In this document: in pieces, positions 7,830 through 16,292 of the stretch
Numbering within the stretch: position 1 is the first letter of the stretch
Layout of the letters: every line of letters begins with the position of its first letter
DNA from: HXMU1420-13 sp965601825
GTDB lineage: Bacteria > Bacteroidota > Rhodothermia > Balneolales > Balneolaceae
Reading direction: 5' to 3'
Length of the DNA stretch: 64,000 nt
Assembly: GCA_965601825.1 (NCBI GenBank)
Contig: OZ271839.1
Coordinates: 2,170,001 to 2,234,000, forward strand
Notes under the pieces: generated by a model
Database searches by the model: none
Seen by the model: the letters and a program-made list of their open reading frames with translations, nothing else
Told to the model about the DNA's origin: nothing
Program-made: the position numbers and the translations under genes

Positions 7830-9600
7830 TTAACCAACTCATTACATCATCAAGTGAGTGTTTTTTGCATAACAATTGATACGCCATTTCTGCACTTAAC
7901 AAACTCATTAATGTCCAGGCTTGAAATCCACCAAACTGATGTATACTCCAGCTAGCAAATGCTGCATTTTGTGATAAAATATTGTCTTTGAAAATATGAC
8001 CATCATAGACCATTTTTCTGTGTATGGCTTTCAAGGTTGGGATTTTTCTTAACCATTCATGTTCAGTTGACGGAGCAGGATCTCCTGAGAATCCACTAAA
8101 TACCCATTTTAATAATGGTGAAATATTTTTCGAAAAAGGCGATTTCGAAATTCTGGGTCGATCTAGTTTTTCTATTAGAGGAATTCCATCATCATCGGGA
8201 AATGCACCTACTTCAGGGAAGTATCTCTTTAAAGCTTCCAATCGAGCTTTTTTCTTACCCGCAATCTTATAAGGCACAGTCCGGATGAAATCTAAAGATT
8301 CATAACTGGAACCCGGTGAAAAACTAAAATAATCGTCACTAACCATGGTATCAGTAATTCCGGTATAGTGTAGACTTTTTTGGTGAAATTCATCTATGGC
8401 TATTTTATACCAGTCTTCACCTTGAACACTATCAATTTCGTGCGATCTGATTCGATACAGGTTTTTAATAATTTCTTTTGAATCTACAAATAGTCCATCT
8501 AAGATAGATTTTCCGGTGAATTTCTTTTTCCAGATAGAATCTGCAACGGATAAACCTGACTTAAGTGAAGTTACCGGTGCAAGTCCCAAAAACTTGTCCA
8601 TGAGCTGACCATTAAAGCCAAGTGCACCATTTTCCGGCGTCATATCTTTAATCTGAAGCAGATAAAACTGATGAATATTTGCTAGCCCACCAGATCTTTC
8701 CAGAAAACGCCTCATCAGATCAGAGTAATCTAATTCTTTTATAGAAGGAGCATTCAAAGGGATATCTAACGCCTTAGATATCTTCTTTACCGGTTCCAGA
8801 TCACGTTCCGAAATATTTATATGTCTTAATGATGCTGGTTTTTTATCAGATTCCAGAACTTGTCCTAAAAGATGTCTGGAATCTAAACCTGCGGTTAATG
8901 GCAGATGAACCTCAAGCTTTTTTAAGACCGGATGATCAAAAGTTGCTTCCATCGGTTTTTTGCAAATTTCATAAACCCAATCTGCAGCAGATTCTAATGT
9001 TATATTAGTGCTATTTTCCTGATCAAAGTTTAAATACTTATGAGATTCAAGATTGCCATTCTGATCAAATGAATAGTAGTGACCAGGTAAACATCGCTCA
9101 ACTTCATCAATCATGGTACGCTGATAGCTATTGTACCTGAAGCGGATGAATTCCAACAGATTTGTTCTGTTCAAATTCATTTCTAAGTTCATTTCTGCAA
9201 ATGAAAAAGGGGTAGGAGCATATCCAATTTTTTCTTTTTGTTGATATAGATATTGAGGGCGTGCAGCTAGATCATCACCGAATAGAAAACCTTTATTACC
9301 TGATTTGTGTATCAGTATTGCATTATAAAACCCATGAATCCTGAGTAGATCATCTATTTCGAATCTGTTAGTAAAAGTGTTTAGCAGATAATCAGCATCT
9401 GAAACATCGGTTGAATAATCTCTGAAAAGAATTCCATCAAAATGAAGAGCCCAAGCATCAGATTCAGTTTTGCATGATAATTTTCCTACTTGCCAAACTG
9501 AATAATTCCCATAGATAGATGCTTCTGGGATATTGGAGTCATTCCCTGTGATTAGATAAACACCGGGTGCTTTTATTGAAATTATTTCGTGATTATTCAA
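7822..9600 (-). CDS. Asparagine-synthase-like protein of a glycan locus, without the glutaminase cysteine
   Basis: A 592-residue two-domain protein. The N-terminal half resembles the class II glutamine amidotransferase fold (RIHGFYNAILIHKSGNKGFLFGDDLAARPQYLY) but lacks the N-terminal nucleophile Cys. The C-terminal half has the ATP pyrophosphatase loop as TAGLDSR (near residue 235), in place of SGGxDS, plus late helices typical of AsnB. Such proteins recur in polysaccharide and lipopolysaccharide clusters and may amidate or otherwise condense a sugar carboxylate; this is inference. The only usable start is TTG at 9600; no in-frame ATG lies between it and the upstream stop. It is the first gene of a two-gene unit with the flippase. 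Confidence 0.78.
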   Translation of the reverse strand: MNNHEIISIKAPGVYLITGNDSNIPEASIYGNYSVWQVGKLSCKTESDAWALHFDGILFRDYSTDVSDADYLLNTFTNRFEIDDLLRIHGFYNAILIHKSGNKGFLFGDDLAARPQYLYQQKEKIGYAPTPFSFAEMNLEMNLNRTNLLEFIRFRYNSYQRTMIDEVERCLPGHYYSFDQNGNLESHKYLNFDQENSTNITLESAADWVYEICKKPMEATFDHPVLKKLEVHLPLTAGLDSRHLLGQVLESDKKPASLRHINISERDLEPVKKISKALDIPLNAPSIKELDYSDLMRRFLERSGGLANIHQFYLLQIKDMTPENGALGFNGQLMDKFLGLAPVTSLKSGLSVADSIWKKKFTGKSILDGLFVDSKEIIKNLYRIRSHEIDSVQGEDWYKIAIDEFHQKSLHYTGITDTMVSDDYFSFSPGSSYESLDFIRTVPYKIAGKKKARLEALKRYFPEVGAFPDDDGIPLIEKLDRPRISKSPFSKNISPLLKWVFSGFSGDPAPSTEHEWLRKIPTLKAIHRKMVYDGHIFKDNILSQNAAFASWSIHQFGGFQAWTLMSLLSAEMAYQLLCKKHSLDDVMSWLND

Positions 9601-9784
9601 AAGTCTGTAGAAACCAAATTTTGGTAAATATAAGAACTATTTGACTAGCCTTTATGTATTCACTTGGTGTGATAAATCTGTAGTCGAATTAACATTTGAA
9701 GTTATTGACCAGGCTCGAAATAATTCACATCACTACTTTTAATTGCGTATCTTTTAAGGATGTAATTTTAATTCTCAAATCTGT

Positions 9785-11110
9785 ATGTCAAAATCTCCTA
9801 TCGTATCTGCAACTGACGGAAAATTGTTGGTTTTAACCCCTGGAATGGGTGCTGTTGCTACTACTTTTATTGCTGGTGTTGTGTCCGCAAGAAAAAACCT
9901 AACTAAGCTGTATGGGTCATTAACCCAGCTACAAACAATCAGATTAGGAGCAAGATCTGAGAATAGAAATCCTCTTATTAAAGACTTTCTTGATCTAGCT
10001 ACTTTAGAGGATATTGAATTCGGTGGTTGGGATGTTAAGAGTGACAATGTGTATGAAGCTTGTAAAAATGCAAGTGTTCTAAAACCACAAGATTTAGATC
10101 CACTAAAAGACGAGCTTGAGAAAATCGAGCCAATGTCTGCAGCCTTTGATCAGAGTTATGTGAAAAAATTGGAAGGTCCGAATGTGAAGGATTTAACCAA
10201 TAAAATGGAACTTGCAGAGGCTCTTCGGGAAGATATCAGAACAAGAATAAAGGAAACTGGTGCTACACGAGCGGTAATGGTTTGGTGTGGATCAACTGAA
10301 ATCCACTTACACCCATCTGCATGTCATCAAAGTATTGAAGCTTTTGAAGAAGGGTTAAAAAATAATGATGATTCAATCGCTCCATCACAACTTTATGCTT
10401 ATGCTGCGATTATGGAAGGTGTTCCTTATGCAAATGGAGCTCCGAATTTATCAGCAGATTTTCCGGCACTGGAAGAATTAGCAGAAAGAGAAGGCGTACC
10501 GATTGCAGGTAAAGATTTTAAGACTGGTCAAACATTAATGAAAACCATTCTTGCGCCGGGTCTAAAAACCAGAATGTTGGGAATAAGAGGTTGGTTCTCG
10601 ACTAATATTCTAGGAAACCGTGATGGTGAAGTGTTGGATGATCCGGATAGTTTCAAATCAAAAGAAGTAAGTAAAACCGGAGTTTTAGATTCAATTCTTC
10701 AACCTGAGATTTACGATGATCTATACGGTGATATTTATCATAAAGTAAGAATCAATTACTACCCACCAAGAGGAGACGAGAAAGAAGGTTGGGACAATAT
10801 CGATATTTTCGGCTGGATGGGTTATGACATGCAAATTAAAGTAGATTTCTTATGTCGTGATTCCATTCTTGCAGCTCCAATTGTACTTGATTTAGCTCTA
10901 TTCCTTGATCTTGCTAAAAGAGCCGGAAAGAAAGGAATTCAAGAGTGGTTATCATTCTACTTCAAGAGCCCTCAAGTCGGTGAAGGACATATTCCTGAGC
11001 ATGATATTTTTATTCAGCATTTCCGTTTGAAGAATACCTTGCGTGTTCTGGGTGGCGAGCAGCCGGTAACACACTTATCAGAGAATTTCGAAGAAGAGGC
11101 TGTTCAATAG
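9785..11110 (+). CDS. ino1: Myo-inositol-3-phosphate synthase
   Basis: A 441-residue NAD-dependent enzyme that converts glucose 6-phosphate to inositol 3-phosphate (1L-myo-inositol 1-phosphate). Seen: the glycine-rich nucleotide site GMGAVATTFIAGV near the N-terminus, TLMKTILAPGLKTRMLGIRGWFSTNILGNRDGEVL, the KSKEVSKTGVLDSIL segment, and the strongly conserved MGYDMQIKVDFLCRDSILAAPIVLDLALFLDLAKRAG block near the C-terminus. Length is that of bacterial and eukaryotic MIPS proteins. The gene is followed after one base by a cytidylyltransferase-like gene, so its product probably goes to CDP-inositol. It is divergent from the asparagine-synthase-like gene across a 184-base spacer. Confidence 0.93.
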   Translation: MSKSPIVSATDGKLLVLTPGMGAVATTFIAGVVSARKNLTKLYGSLTQLQTIRLGARSENRNPLIKDFLDLATLEDIEFGGWDVKSDNVYEACKNASVLKPQDLDPLKDELEKIEPMSAAFDQSYVKKLEGPNVKDLTNKMELAEALREDIRTRIKETGATRAVMVWCGSTEIHLHPSACHQSIEAFEEGLKNNDDSIAPSQLYAYAAIMEGVPYANGAPNLSADFPALEELAEREGVPIAGKDFKTGQTLMKTILAPGLKTRMLGIRGWFSTNILGNRDGEVLDDPDSFKSKEVSKTGVLDSILQPEIYDDLYGDIYHKVRINYYPPRGDEKEGWDNIDIFGWMGYDMQIKVDFLCRDSILAAPIVLDLALFLDLAKRAGKKGIQEWLSFYFKSPQVGEGHIPEHDIFIQHFRLKNTLRVLGGEQPVTHLSENFEEEAVQ

Positions 11111-11111
11111 T

Positions 11112-11849
11112 TTGAGTTCAGCATCAAAAACGGGATTGATATTAGCAGCCGGTTATGGCTCTCGACTTAAAGGAGTAAGTGCAGTTACCTCATTTAAACC
11201 GCTTACTCCAATCTTAGGTGTTCCACTTATTTTCAGAACTATTGAAAGCCTTTCAAAAGCTAACTGCGATAAAATAGTTTTAGTTTTAGGTTACGGTCAT
11301 GATGAAATTAAATCTGCCATCTTGGAATCTTATGATGGTGATATTCCCATAGAATTCGTTTTTAATGCAAAGTATGAGCTGAGTAATGGTGTTTCTGTAA
11401 TTTCAGCAAAAGAACACCTTAGTGATGTCTTTGTAATGACTATGGCCGATCATGTGCTAGGCGATGAATTAATGACAATTGCAGGCAACTATAAACCAGA
11501 AAAAGAATCTGCTGCACTTCTCGTTGATTACAAAATTGATTCCATTTTTGATATGGATGATGCCACTAAAGTGCTTTCAGTTGATGATAAAATCAGTTCA
11601 ATTGGAAAACAGATTTCAGATTTTAATTGTATTGATACCGGCGTTTTTGTTTGCACGCACAGTCTGATCGACTCTATGATTTCATTCTATGATCAAAATG
11701 GTGATGTATCAATCTCGGAAGGTGTACAATTTCTTGCTAAAAGTGGAAGAATGTATACCGTTGATGTTGGTGAAGGTTTCTGGCAGGATGTAGATACACC
11801 AGAAATGTTCGAATACGTTGAGCAACAATTGAAAAAAGGAATCAGATAG
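11112..11849 (+). CDS. Probable CTP:inositol-1-phosphate cytidylyltransferase (NTP transferase family)
   Basis: A 245-residue nucleotidyltransferase. The N-terminus has the signature LILAAGYGSRLKG and SFKPLTPILGVPLIFRTIESL. The family aspartate site reads VMTMADHVLGDE; a DH pair at this site is, as I recall, typical of the inositol-1-phosphate cytidylyltransferase domain of archaeal and thermophile IPCT/DIPPS fusions. The late DVGEGFWQDVDTPEMFEYVE fits the metal and product site. The start is a TTG one base after the ino1 stop, so translation is coupled. No CDP-alcohol phosphatidyltransferase domain is fused, unlike the two-domain enzyme. Other sugar-phosphate nucleotidyltransferase roles are possible, but the ino1 pairing favours CDP-inositol. 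Confidence 0.75.
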   Translation: MSSASKTGLILAAGYGSRLKGVSAVTSFKPLTPILGVPLIFRTIESLSKANCDKIVLVLGYGHDEIKSAILESYDGDIPIEFVFNAKYELSNGVSVISAKEHLSDVFVMTMADHVLGDELMTIAGNYKPEKESAALLVDYKIDSIFDMDDATKVLSVDDKISSIGKQISDFNCIDTGVFVCTHSLIDSMISFYDQNGDVSISEGVQFLAKSGRMYTVDVGEGFWQDVDTPEMFEYVEQQLKKGIR

Positions 11850-11866
11850 AACTCTGATTATCTGAT
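11834..11866 (-). terminator. Probable terminator between convergent genes
   Basis: A perfect 8-bp inverted repeat (ATCAGATA at 11841-11848, TATCTGAT at 11859-11866) with a 10-base loop spans both convergent stop codons. Read on the minus strand it is followed by a run of T (complement of the AAAAAA near 11833-11838), as expected of an intrinsic terminator for the minus-strand gene. The plus-strand side lacks a T run. Confidence 0.45.
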
Positions 11867-12916
11867 AACTAAAAAGCTAAAATAACCATCTTGGTTATTT
11901 ACGTTTGCAACACCATTTATCTCGATTACCTCACCTCTTAAAATCCGTTTTGCTACGGTTTTACTAATCCCGCCTAATTCATCCAAAATTGAGTAGGAGT
12001 TGAAGTGTTCAGTTAATTTAAAATCGATTCTTTTGCCGTCGCTAAGCGTGAAGCCAAACTCTGTATTCAACCACACCCCATGCGTTTTGTAACTGTCTTT
12101 AAATTCAATGGTTTCCGGAGTGATAATTTGTTGCTCACCATCAATAAATCTAATTCCATATCCGAATGGAATTCTATCTTCATCTTCCTTGATGGTATAA
12201 AAGTTTAAGACATATCCATTCTGACTGTCACCACTTTTAATTCTATAACCTTTATGCAAGAATTTAGTCGATAGATTCTTTTGGTAGGTTAGATCCATCA
12301 TCGCTCTCCCGCTTGCTTCAATTTTCTCTCCATTGATGGAAACATAGCCTTTAACTTTTGCATCGGGGATAAGAAGTGTGATTCCAAAATCATTGCCTTT
12401 TACTTTGAATACTCCATCATCCCAAATTAAGCCCGGAATAATATCATAAAGAACCAATTGAATATCGTAAGCGACGCCTTCTTTTGTTGTTCTAAAATTG
12501 ATGACATGCTCATCTTCAAAACTACCTTTTGCCCAATAATTGCGCTCCGGGTGAAGGATAATTGAATTGTTTTCAACTTCATTAATAAATTTCTCTACCG
12601 GATATTCTTTGTTAGCTACATAATCTTCACCATCCAACCAACGAACCATCATTTTACCGCCGGTTACTCTACTCTTGAATGAACCAAAATCATTAATAGA
12701 AAAGGTATAAACCACTTGAACTCCATTATCCAATTGGATTTGATAGGTGTAGAGTTCGTTGTAAAATTTCGATGAGTAATTATTAGCTAAAAAATCTTCG
12801 GGTTCAGTCACTCTGAAATCACCCTCCGGCACCTCAATAATTTGGGCATTCAAAGGCAAACCGATCAAAGCAAATATCAGCCATAGAAAAAAGACTTTGT
12901 TGGGTTTTGAGATCAT
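11858..12916 (-). CDS. Secreted beta-rich protein, possibly AttH/Svf1-like lipocalin
   Basis: A 352-residue protein with a signal peptide (residues 1-24, ending LPLNAQ). The remainder is rich in beta-strand patterns and aromatic residues. Segments such as NYWAKGSFEDEHVINF, KVKGYVSINGEKIEASGRAMMDLTYQKN and TKFLHKGYRIKSG resemble the double-lipocalin AttH/Svf1/carotenoid hydratase group, where an intramolecular 'GxGYxDHxW'-like strand follows the GxxxxxxG segment. The match is partial, so only a lipid-binding fold is suggested, not an activity. It is transcribed alone, convergent with the cytidylyltransferase gene and followed by a likely terminator. Confidence 0.6.
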   Translation of the reverse strand: MISKPNKVFFLWLIFALIGLPLNAQIIEVPEGDFRVTEPEDFLANNYSSKFYNELYTYQIQLDNGVQVVYTFSINDFGSFKSRVTGGKMMVRWLDGEDYVANKEYPVEKFINEVENNSIILHPERNYWAKGSFEDEHVINFRTTKEGVAYDIQLVLYDIIPGLIWDDGVFKVKGNDFGITLLIPDAKVKGYVSINGEKIEASGRAMMDLTYQKNLSTKFLHKGYRIKSGDSQNGYVLNFYTIKEDEDRIPFGYGIRFIDGEQQIITPETIEFKDSYKTHGVWLNTEFGFTLSDGKRIDFKLTEHFNSYSILDELGGISKTVAKRILRGEVIEINGVANVNNQDGYFSFLVIR

Positions 12917-13254
12917 AGATCGGTTCGTGTCAATGTTGATTTATATTAGTTCTAACTCAATAAACTACTGAAGGTATCAGAATCGTATGTTCAGACTTCT
13001 AAATGGATGTAAAATTCTGGTATTAATCAGTTCTAAAGCTACTTTAAATTTCATTTAGTACATAGATTCTATTGTGAACTTAGCGTTAAATGAGTTCATT
13101 TTTCAATAGAAATCACTTCATTTCAACTGCAATTATTTACTAACCATTCAGTTTATAAAGTGGTGATATAGTAGACATATTTTTTGTACTTAATTTAACC
13201 ACCAAATTGAATGAACTTTTGTATTTTTGCAGCCTTAATTGAACACCAAATTTC
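12917..13254. other. 338-base divergent intergenic region
   Basis: This AT-rich stretch separates the secreted protein gene (minus) from the MMPL exporter gene (plus). It should hold both promoters. The only element I could match is a TATTTTTG box at 13222-13229 for the plus-strand gene. No tRNA, small ORF or strong hairpin was seen. Confidence 0.6.
13222..13229 (+). promoter_or_regulatory. TAnnTTTG -7-like box before the MMPL exporter
   Basis: TATTTTTG fits the Bacteroidota -7 consensus TAnnTTTG. It ends 25 bases before the ATG at 13255. A TTG at 13207-13209 is only 12 bases upstream, shorter than the usual spacer, so the -33 element is unconvincing. Confidence 0.4.
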
Positions 13255-15759
13255 ATGAAGCAAATTCTGAGGTTGCTAAAACCTCTTTTAGCCTTAAATA
13301 TTTCACATCCGTTTTTAGTAATTGGTGTCAGTTTTTTGATTGCGATCACAAGTGGTTATTTCGCATTTCAGCTTAAAGTTGATACAGACATTGCGAATTT
13401 GCTTCCAAAAGATCACCCAAATGTTCTGGCTTTAGATAATTTACAAGCTACTGTTGGTGGTGAGACTGAAATGCAGGTTGCGATTAAGTCACCAAGTTTT
13501 GAAGCTAATAAAGCATTTGCTGAAGCACTAATTCCAAAAAGCCTTGAGCTCTGGTATCCACGTTATGATGATTTGTATTTCAAACGTGCTGAATTCCGCA
13601 AGGATACCGATTTCATCAAGGATAATGCGCTATATTTAGCGAGCGATGAAGAATTAGAGGATATCATTTTCTGGTTAGAAGATGAGATTTATTATGCAAA
13701 GGAAGAAGCCAATCCATTCTTTGTTGATTTTGAAGATGATTTCGAAGATGAAGGTGAAGAGGAAGAAGATCTAGCTGAAGGTTTTAAAGAGAGCTATGAA
13801 ACGATAGTCCCATCTGAATATCCAATTAGTGAAGACAGCACCATAATGGTGATTAAGTTTTTCCCAACTGGTTCTAAAAGTGATATTCGGTATCTGGAAG
13901 ATATGTTTGCCACATATGATTCACTGATTACGGCATTAAATCCTGCTTCATTTCACCCGGAAATGGAAGTTCAGTTTGGTGGTCGATTAAAACGTCACTT
14001 AGAAGAGCTTACTTCCATTATGAATGACGTTTTAGGGAGTTTTGCATCTGGAATTGGGAGTGTGGTTTTACTGGTAATGTTGTACTTCTTCATTAAAAAG
14101 TACATTCATTATCGTAACGGAAATGGCGAAGATCAGACTTACAGTATTTGGAGTCATTTTATTCGAATGCCGATACCGGTATTAATAATTGGTATACCGC
14201 TCGGCTTTAGTTTGATATGGACCTTTGGGCTAACCTATTTCTATCTGGGGATGTTGAATACGATGACTTCCGTTCTTGCAGTAATCCTTTTTGGACTCGG
14301 GATCGATTACGGAATTCACTATTACGCCAGGTATATTGAACTGCGATCAAGTGGACTTTCAGTTGAAGAAGCTGTTCATACGACCAACGCTAAAACAGGG
14401 GAAGCAATATTAGTTAGTGCCTTTACCACTGCCTGTGCACTCTATGTGTTGATGTTCGCGGATTTCCGTGGATTCTCTGAATTTGGGTTTATATCTGGTA
14501 CGGGGATTATGCTCGGACTATTTTCAATGTTGTATGTACTTCCGTCATTATTGGTGATATTTGAAAAGTACAATCTTATTTTATTCAGCAAGAATGATCA
14601 GGCACATGATGTTGCTCCTCATCGGTATCCAATTTCCAGACCAATTGTTGTTCTTGGGCTAATAGCTTCAGCTTTTGTAATTGGGTACTCAAATAATCTA
14701 AGCTTCGAATACAATTTTGGGAATCTGGAACCAACATATCCCGAATATGAGAAATTCAAAGAAGTGGCAGGTCAGGTAAATCAATCCTCAAAAAGAAATC
14801 CAGCTTACATCATTGCAGAAGAAGATGCTGAAGTTACTCAACTAATCGACAAACTAAATGAAATTGTAGAGGCAGATACATCGTCACCAACTGTAGAAAG
14901 CGTTGAATCATTACAGGAGCGTTTCCCGTCGACACCTGAAGAAGAGCAGGATAAATTAGAAGATATTGCTTATGTACGTGAACTATTAGAGGATCCGTTT
15001 TTGGTGAATCGAGAAGACGAAGATCTTGAAAAGTTGCGAAGAGCTGCTCAAAGTACAGAGCCTTTAACCATCGACCAGATTCCTGACTACCTGAAATCAA
15101 GATTTGTTACTAAAGATGGTGAAGTAGGTCGATTTGTAATCATTTATCCTTCAGTTGGATTATCAGATGGTAGAAAATCCATTGCTTTTAAGGACGATGT
15201 TGGTGCTGTAACCATCGAAAATGGAAAAACCTATCATGCAGCAAGTACAAGTATTGTAGCAGCTTCTATGCTTGATTTAATGCGTACAGAAAGTCCTTAT
15301 ATGGTAGGTGCGACCTTTATAATCATCTATCTTTTCATGATTTACACCTTCCGATCGTTTCGCTGGTCAGTTATTTCTATGTTACCACTTCTTGTTGGTC
15401 TTTTGTGGTTATTTGGTTTGATGATGTTATTTGGTCTGCAGTTTAACTTTTATAATCTCGTAGTACTTCCTGCAATTTTAGGTATAGGTTGCGATAGTGG
15501 GGTACATCTGGCACATCGATATAGAGAAGAAGGGAAGAATAGTATGTGGGCTGTACTATCAAGTACTGGGCAACATATTACGATGGGAAGTATAACCACC
15601 ATGCTTGGTTTTGCGGGATTGATTTTTACCGCGCATCCCGGACTCCAATCGATTGGTGTGATGGCAGTAATTGGTATCGGCATGACCTTGTTAACATCCA
15701 TAACATTTCTTCCAGCTTTGATTCAATGGTTAGAAGACCGTAATTGGATTAGATACTAG
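13255..15759 (+). CDS. MMPL/RND-superfamily transporter
   Basis: An 834-residue membrane exporter with the two-fold RND layout. One transmembrane helix is at residues 20-40, then a soluble loop, then a first membrane bundle (about 255-435, with VLAVILFGLGIDYGIHYYARYIELR and the EAVHTTNAKTGEAILVSAFTTACALYVLMF segment). A second loop and a second bundle follow (about 680-830, with LPAILGIGCDSGVHLAHRYREEG). The GxxxDYGIH and GCDSGVH motifs carry the acidic residues thought to relay protons. Relatives move lipids or hopanoids (HpnN-like). The first loop has a very acidic insert near residues 157-178. A TolC-like gene and a MlaC-like gene at 2010-3989 may belong to the same export route. Confidence 0.88.
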   Translation: MKQILRLLKPLLALNISHPFLVIGVSFLIAITSGYFAFQLKVDTDIANLLPKDHPNVLALDNLQATVGGETEMQVAIKSPSFEANKAFAEALIPKSLELWYPRYDDLYFKRAEFRKDTDFIKDNALYLASDEELEDIIFWLEDEIYYAKEEANPFFVDFEDDFEDEGEEEEDLAEGFKESYETIVPSEYPISEDSTIMVIKFFPTGSKSDIRYLEDMFATYDSLITALNPASFHPEMEVQFGGRLKRHLEELTSIMNDVLGSFASGIGSVVLLVMLYFFIKKYIHYRNGNGEDQTYSIWSHFIRMPIPVLIIGIPLGFSLIWTFGLTYFYLGMLNTMTSVLAVILFGLGIDYGIHYYARYIELRSSGLSVEEAVHTTNAKTGEAILVSAFTTACALYVLMFADFRGFSEFGFISGTGIMLGLFSMLYVLPSLLVIFEKYNLILFSKNDQAHDVAPHRYPISRPIVVLGLIASAFVIGYSNNLSFEYNFGNLEPTYPEYEKFKEVAGQVNQSSKRNPAYIIAEEDAEVTQLIDKLNEIVEADTSSPTVESVESLQERFPSTPEEEQDKLEDIAYVRELLEDPFLVNREDEDLEKLRRAAQSTEPLTIDQIPDYLKSRFVTKDGEVGRFVIIYPSVGLSDGRKSIAFKDDVGAVTIENGKTYHAASTSIVAASMLDLMRTESPYMVGATFIIIYLFMIYTFRSFRWSVISMLPLLVGLLWLFGLMMLFGLQFNFYNLVVLPAILGIGCDSGVHLAHRYREEGKNSMWAVLSSTGQHITMGSITTMLGFAGLIFTAHPGLQSIGVMAVIGIGMTLLTSITFLPALIQWLEDRNWIRY

Positions 15760-15787
15760 AAACTCATTCTTTTCTTAAAATTTTAGT

Positions 15788-16273
15788 ATGCGAAGTTTTC
15801 TAATTATAACAGCACTTTTTATTAGTCCGCTTGTTTCGGCACAAAATCCACTACTTCCATTTGAAAAACTGATTGGTGGAGAATGGTGGTTGGGAGAGGA
15901 TAGTTATCAAACTTTTGAGTGGGGAGTCGGAACACTCTCAGTTAATGCTGAGGCATTTTTTGTTCAAAATGGTGAGCATGTGAAAGTTTCAGAAGGTGAG
16001 TGGTTTTATCATCCTGGAGAGAAAAAGATCATAGGATATTTCAATGCCCAAAACATGCCCATCACATTTTTCGATTATGCAACCAGTTTCAATGAAAACG
16101 GAAACATGATCAATCAATTAGTAGGATTTGGCCCAATGGGGAATGGGATTGAGTTCTATGAAACCTGGGAATTCACTTCAGAAAATTCATTTACCTGGAC
16201 TCTATCACAAAGAAATGAAGATGGGAGTCTGACAGAGATGATGAAAGACGATTACATAAGAAAGTCTGAATAG
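15788..16273 (+). CDS. Small secreted protein of unknown function
   Basis: A 161-residue protein with a signal peptide (residues 1-18, cleavage after VSAQ). The mature part is beta-rich with many Trp and Phe residues (GGEWWLGEDSYQTFEWGVG, WEFTSENSFTWTLSQRNEDGS). The pattern resembles small lipocalin-like or DUF1579-type proteins that judge or bind small molecules, but the match is too loose to name. It lies 28 bases after the MMPL exporter and probably shares its transcript. It is convergent with the DUF418 gene. Confidence 0.7.
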   Translation: MRSFLIITALFISPLVSAQNPLLPFEKLIGGEWWLGEDSYQTFEWGVGTLSVNAEAFFVQNGEHVKVSEGEWFYHPGEKKIIGYFNAQNMPITFFDYATSFNENGNMINQLVGFGPMGNGIEFYETWEFTSENSFTWTLSQRNEDGSLTEMMKDDYIRKSE

Positions 16274-16292
16274 AGAATCCTAAAACTTTTTT

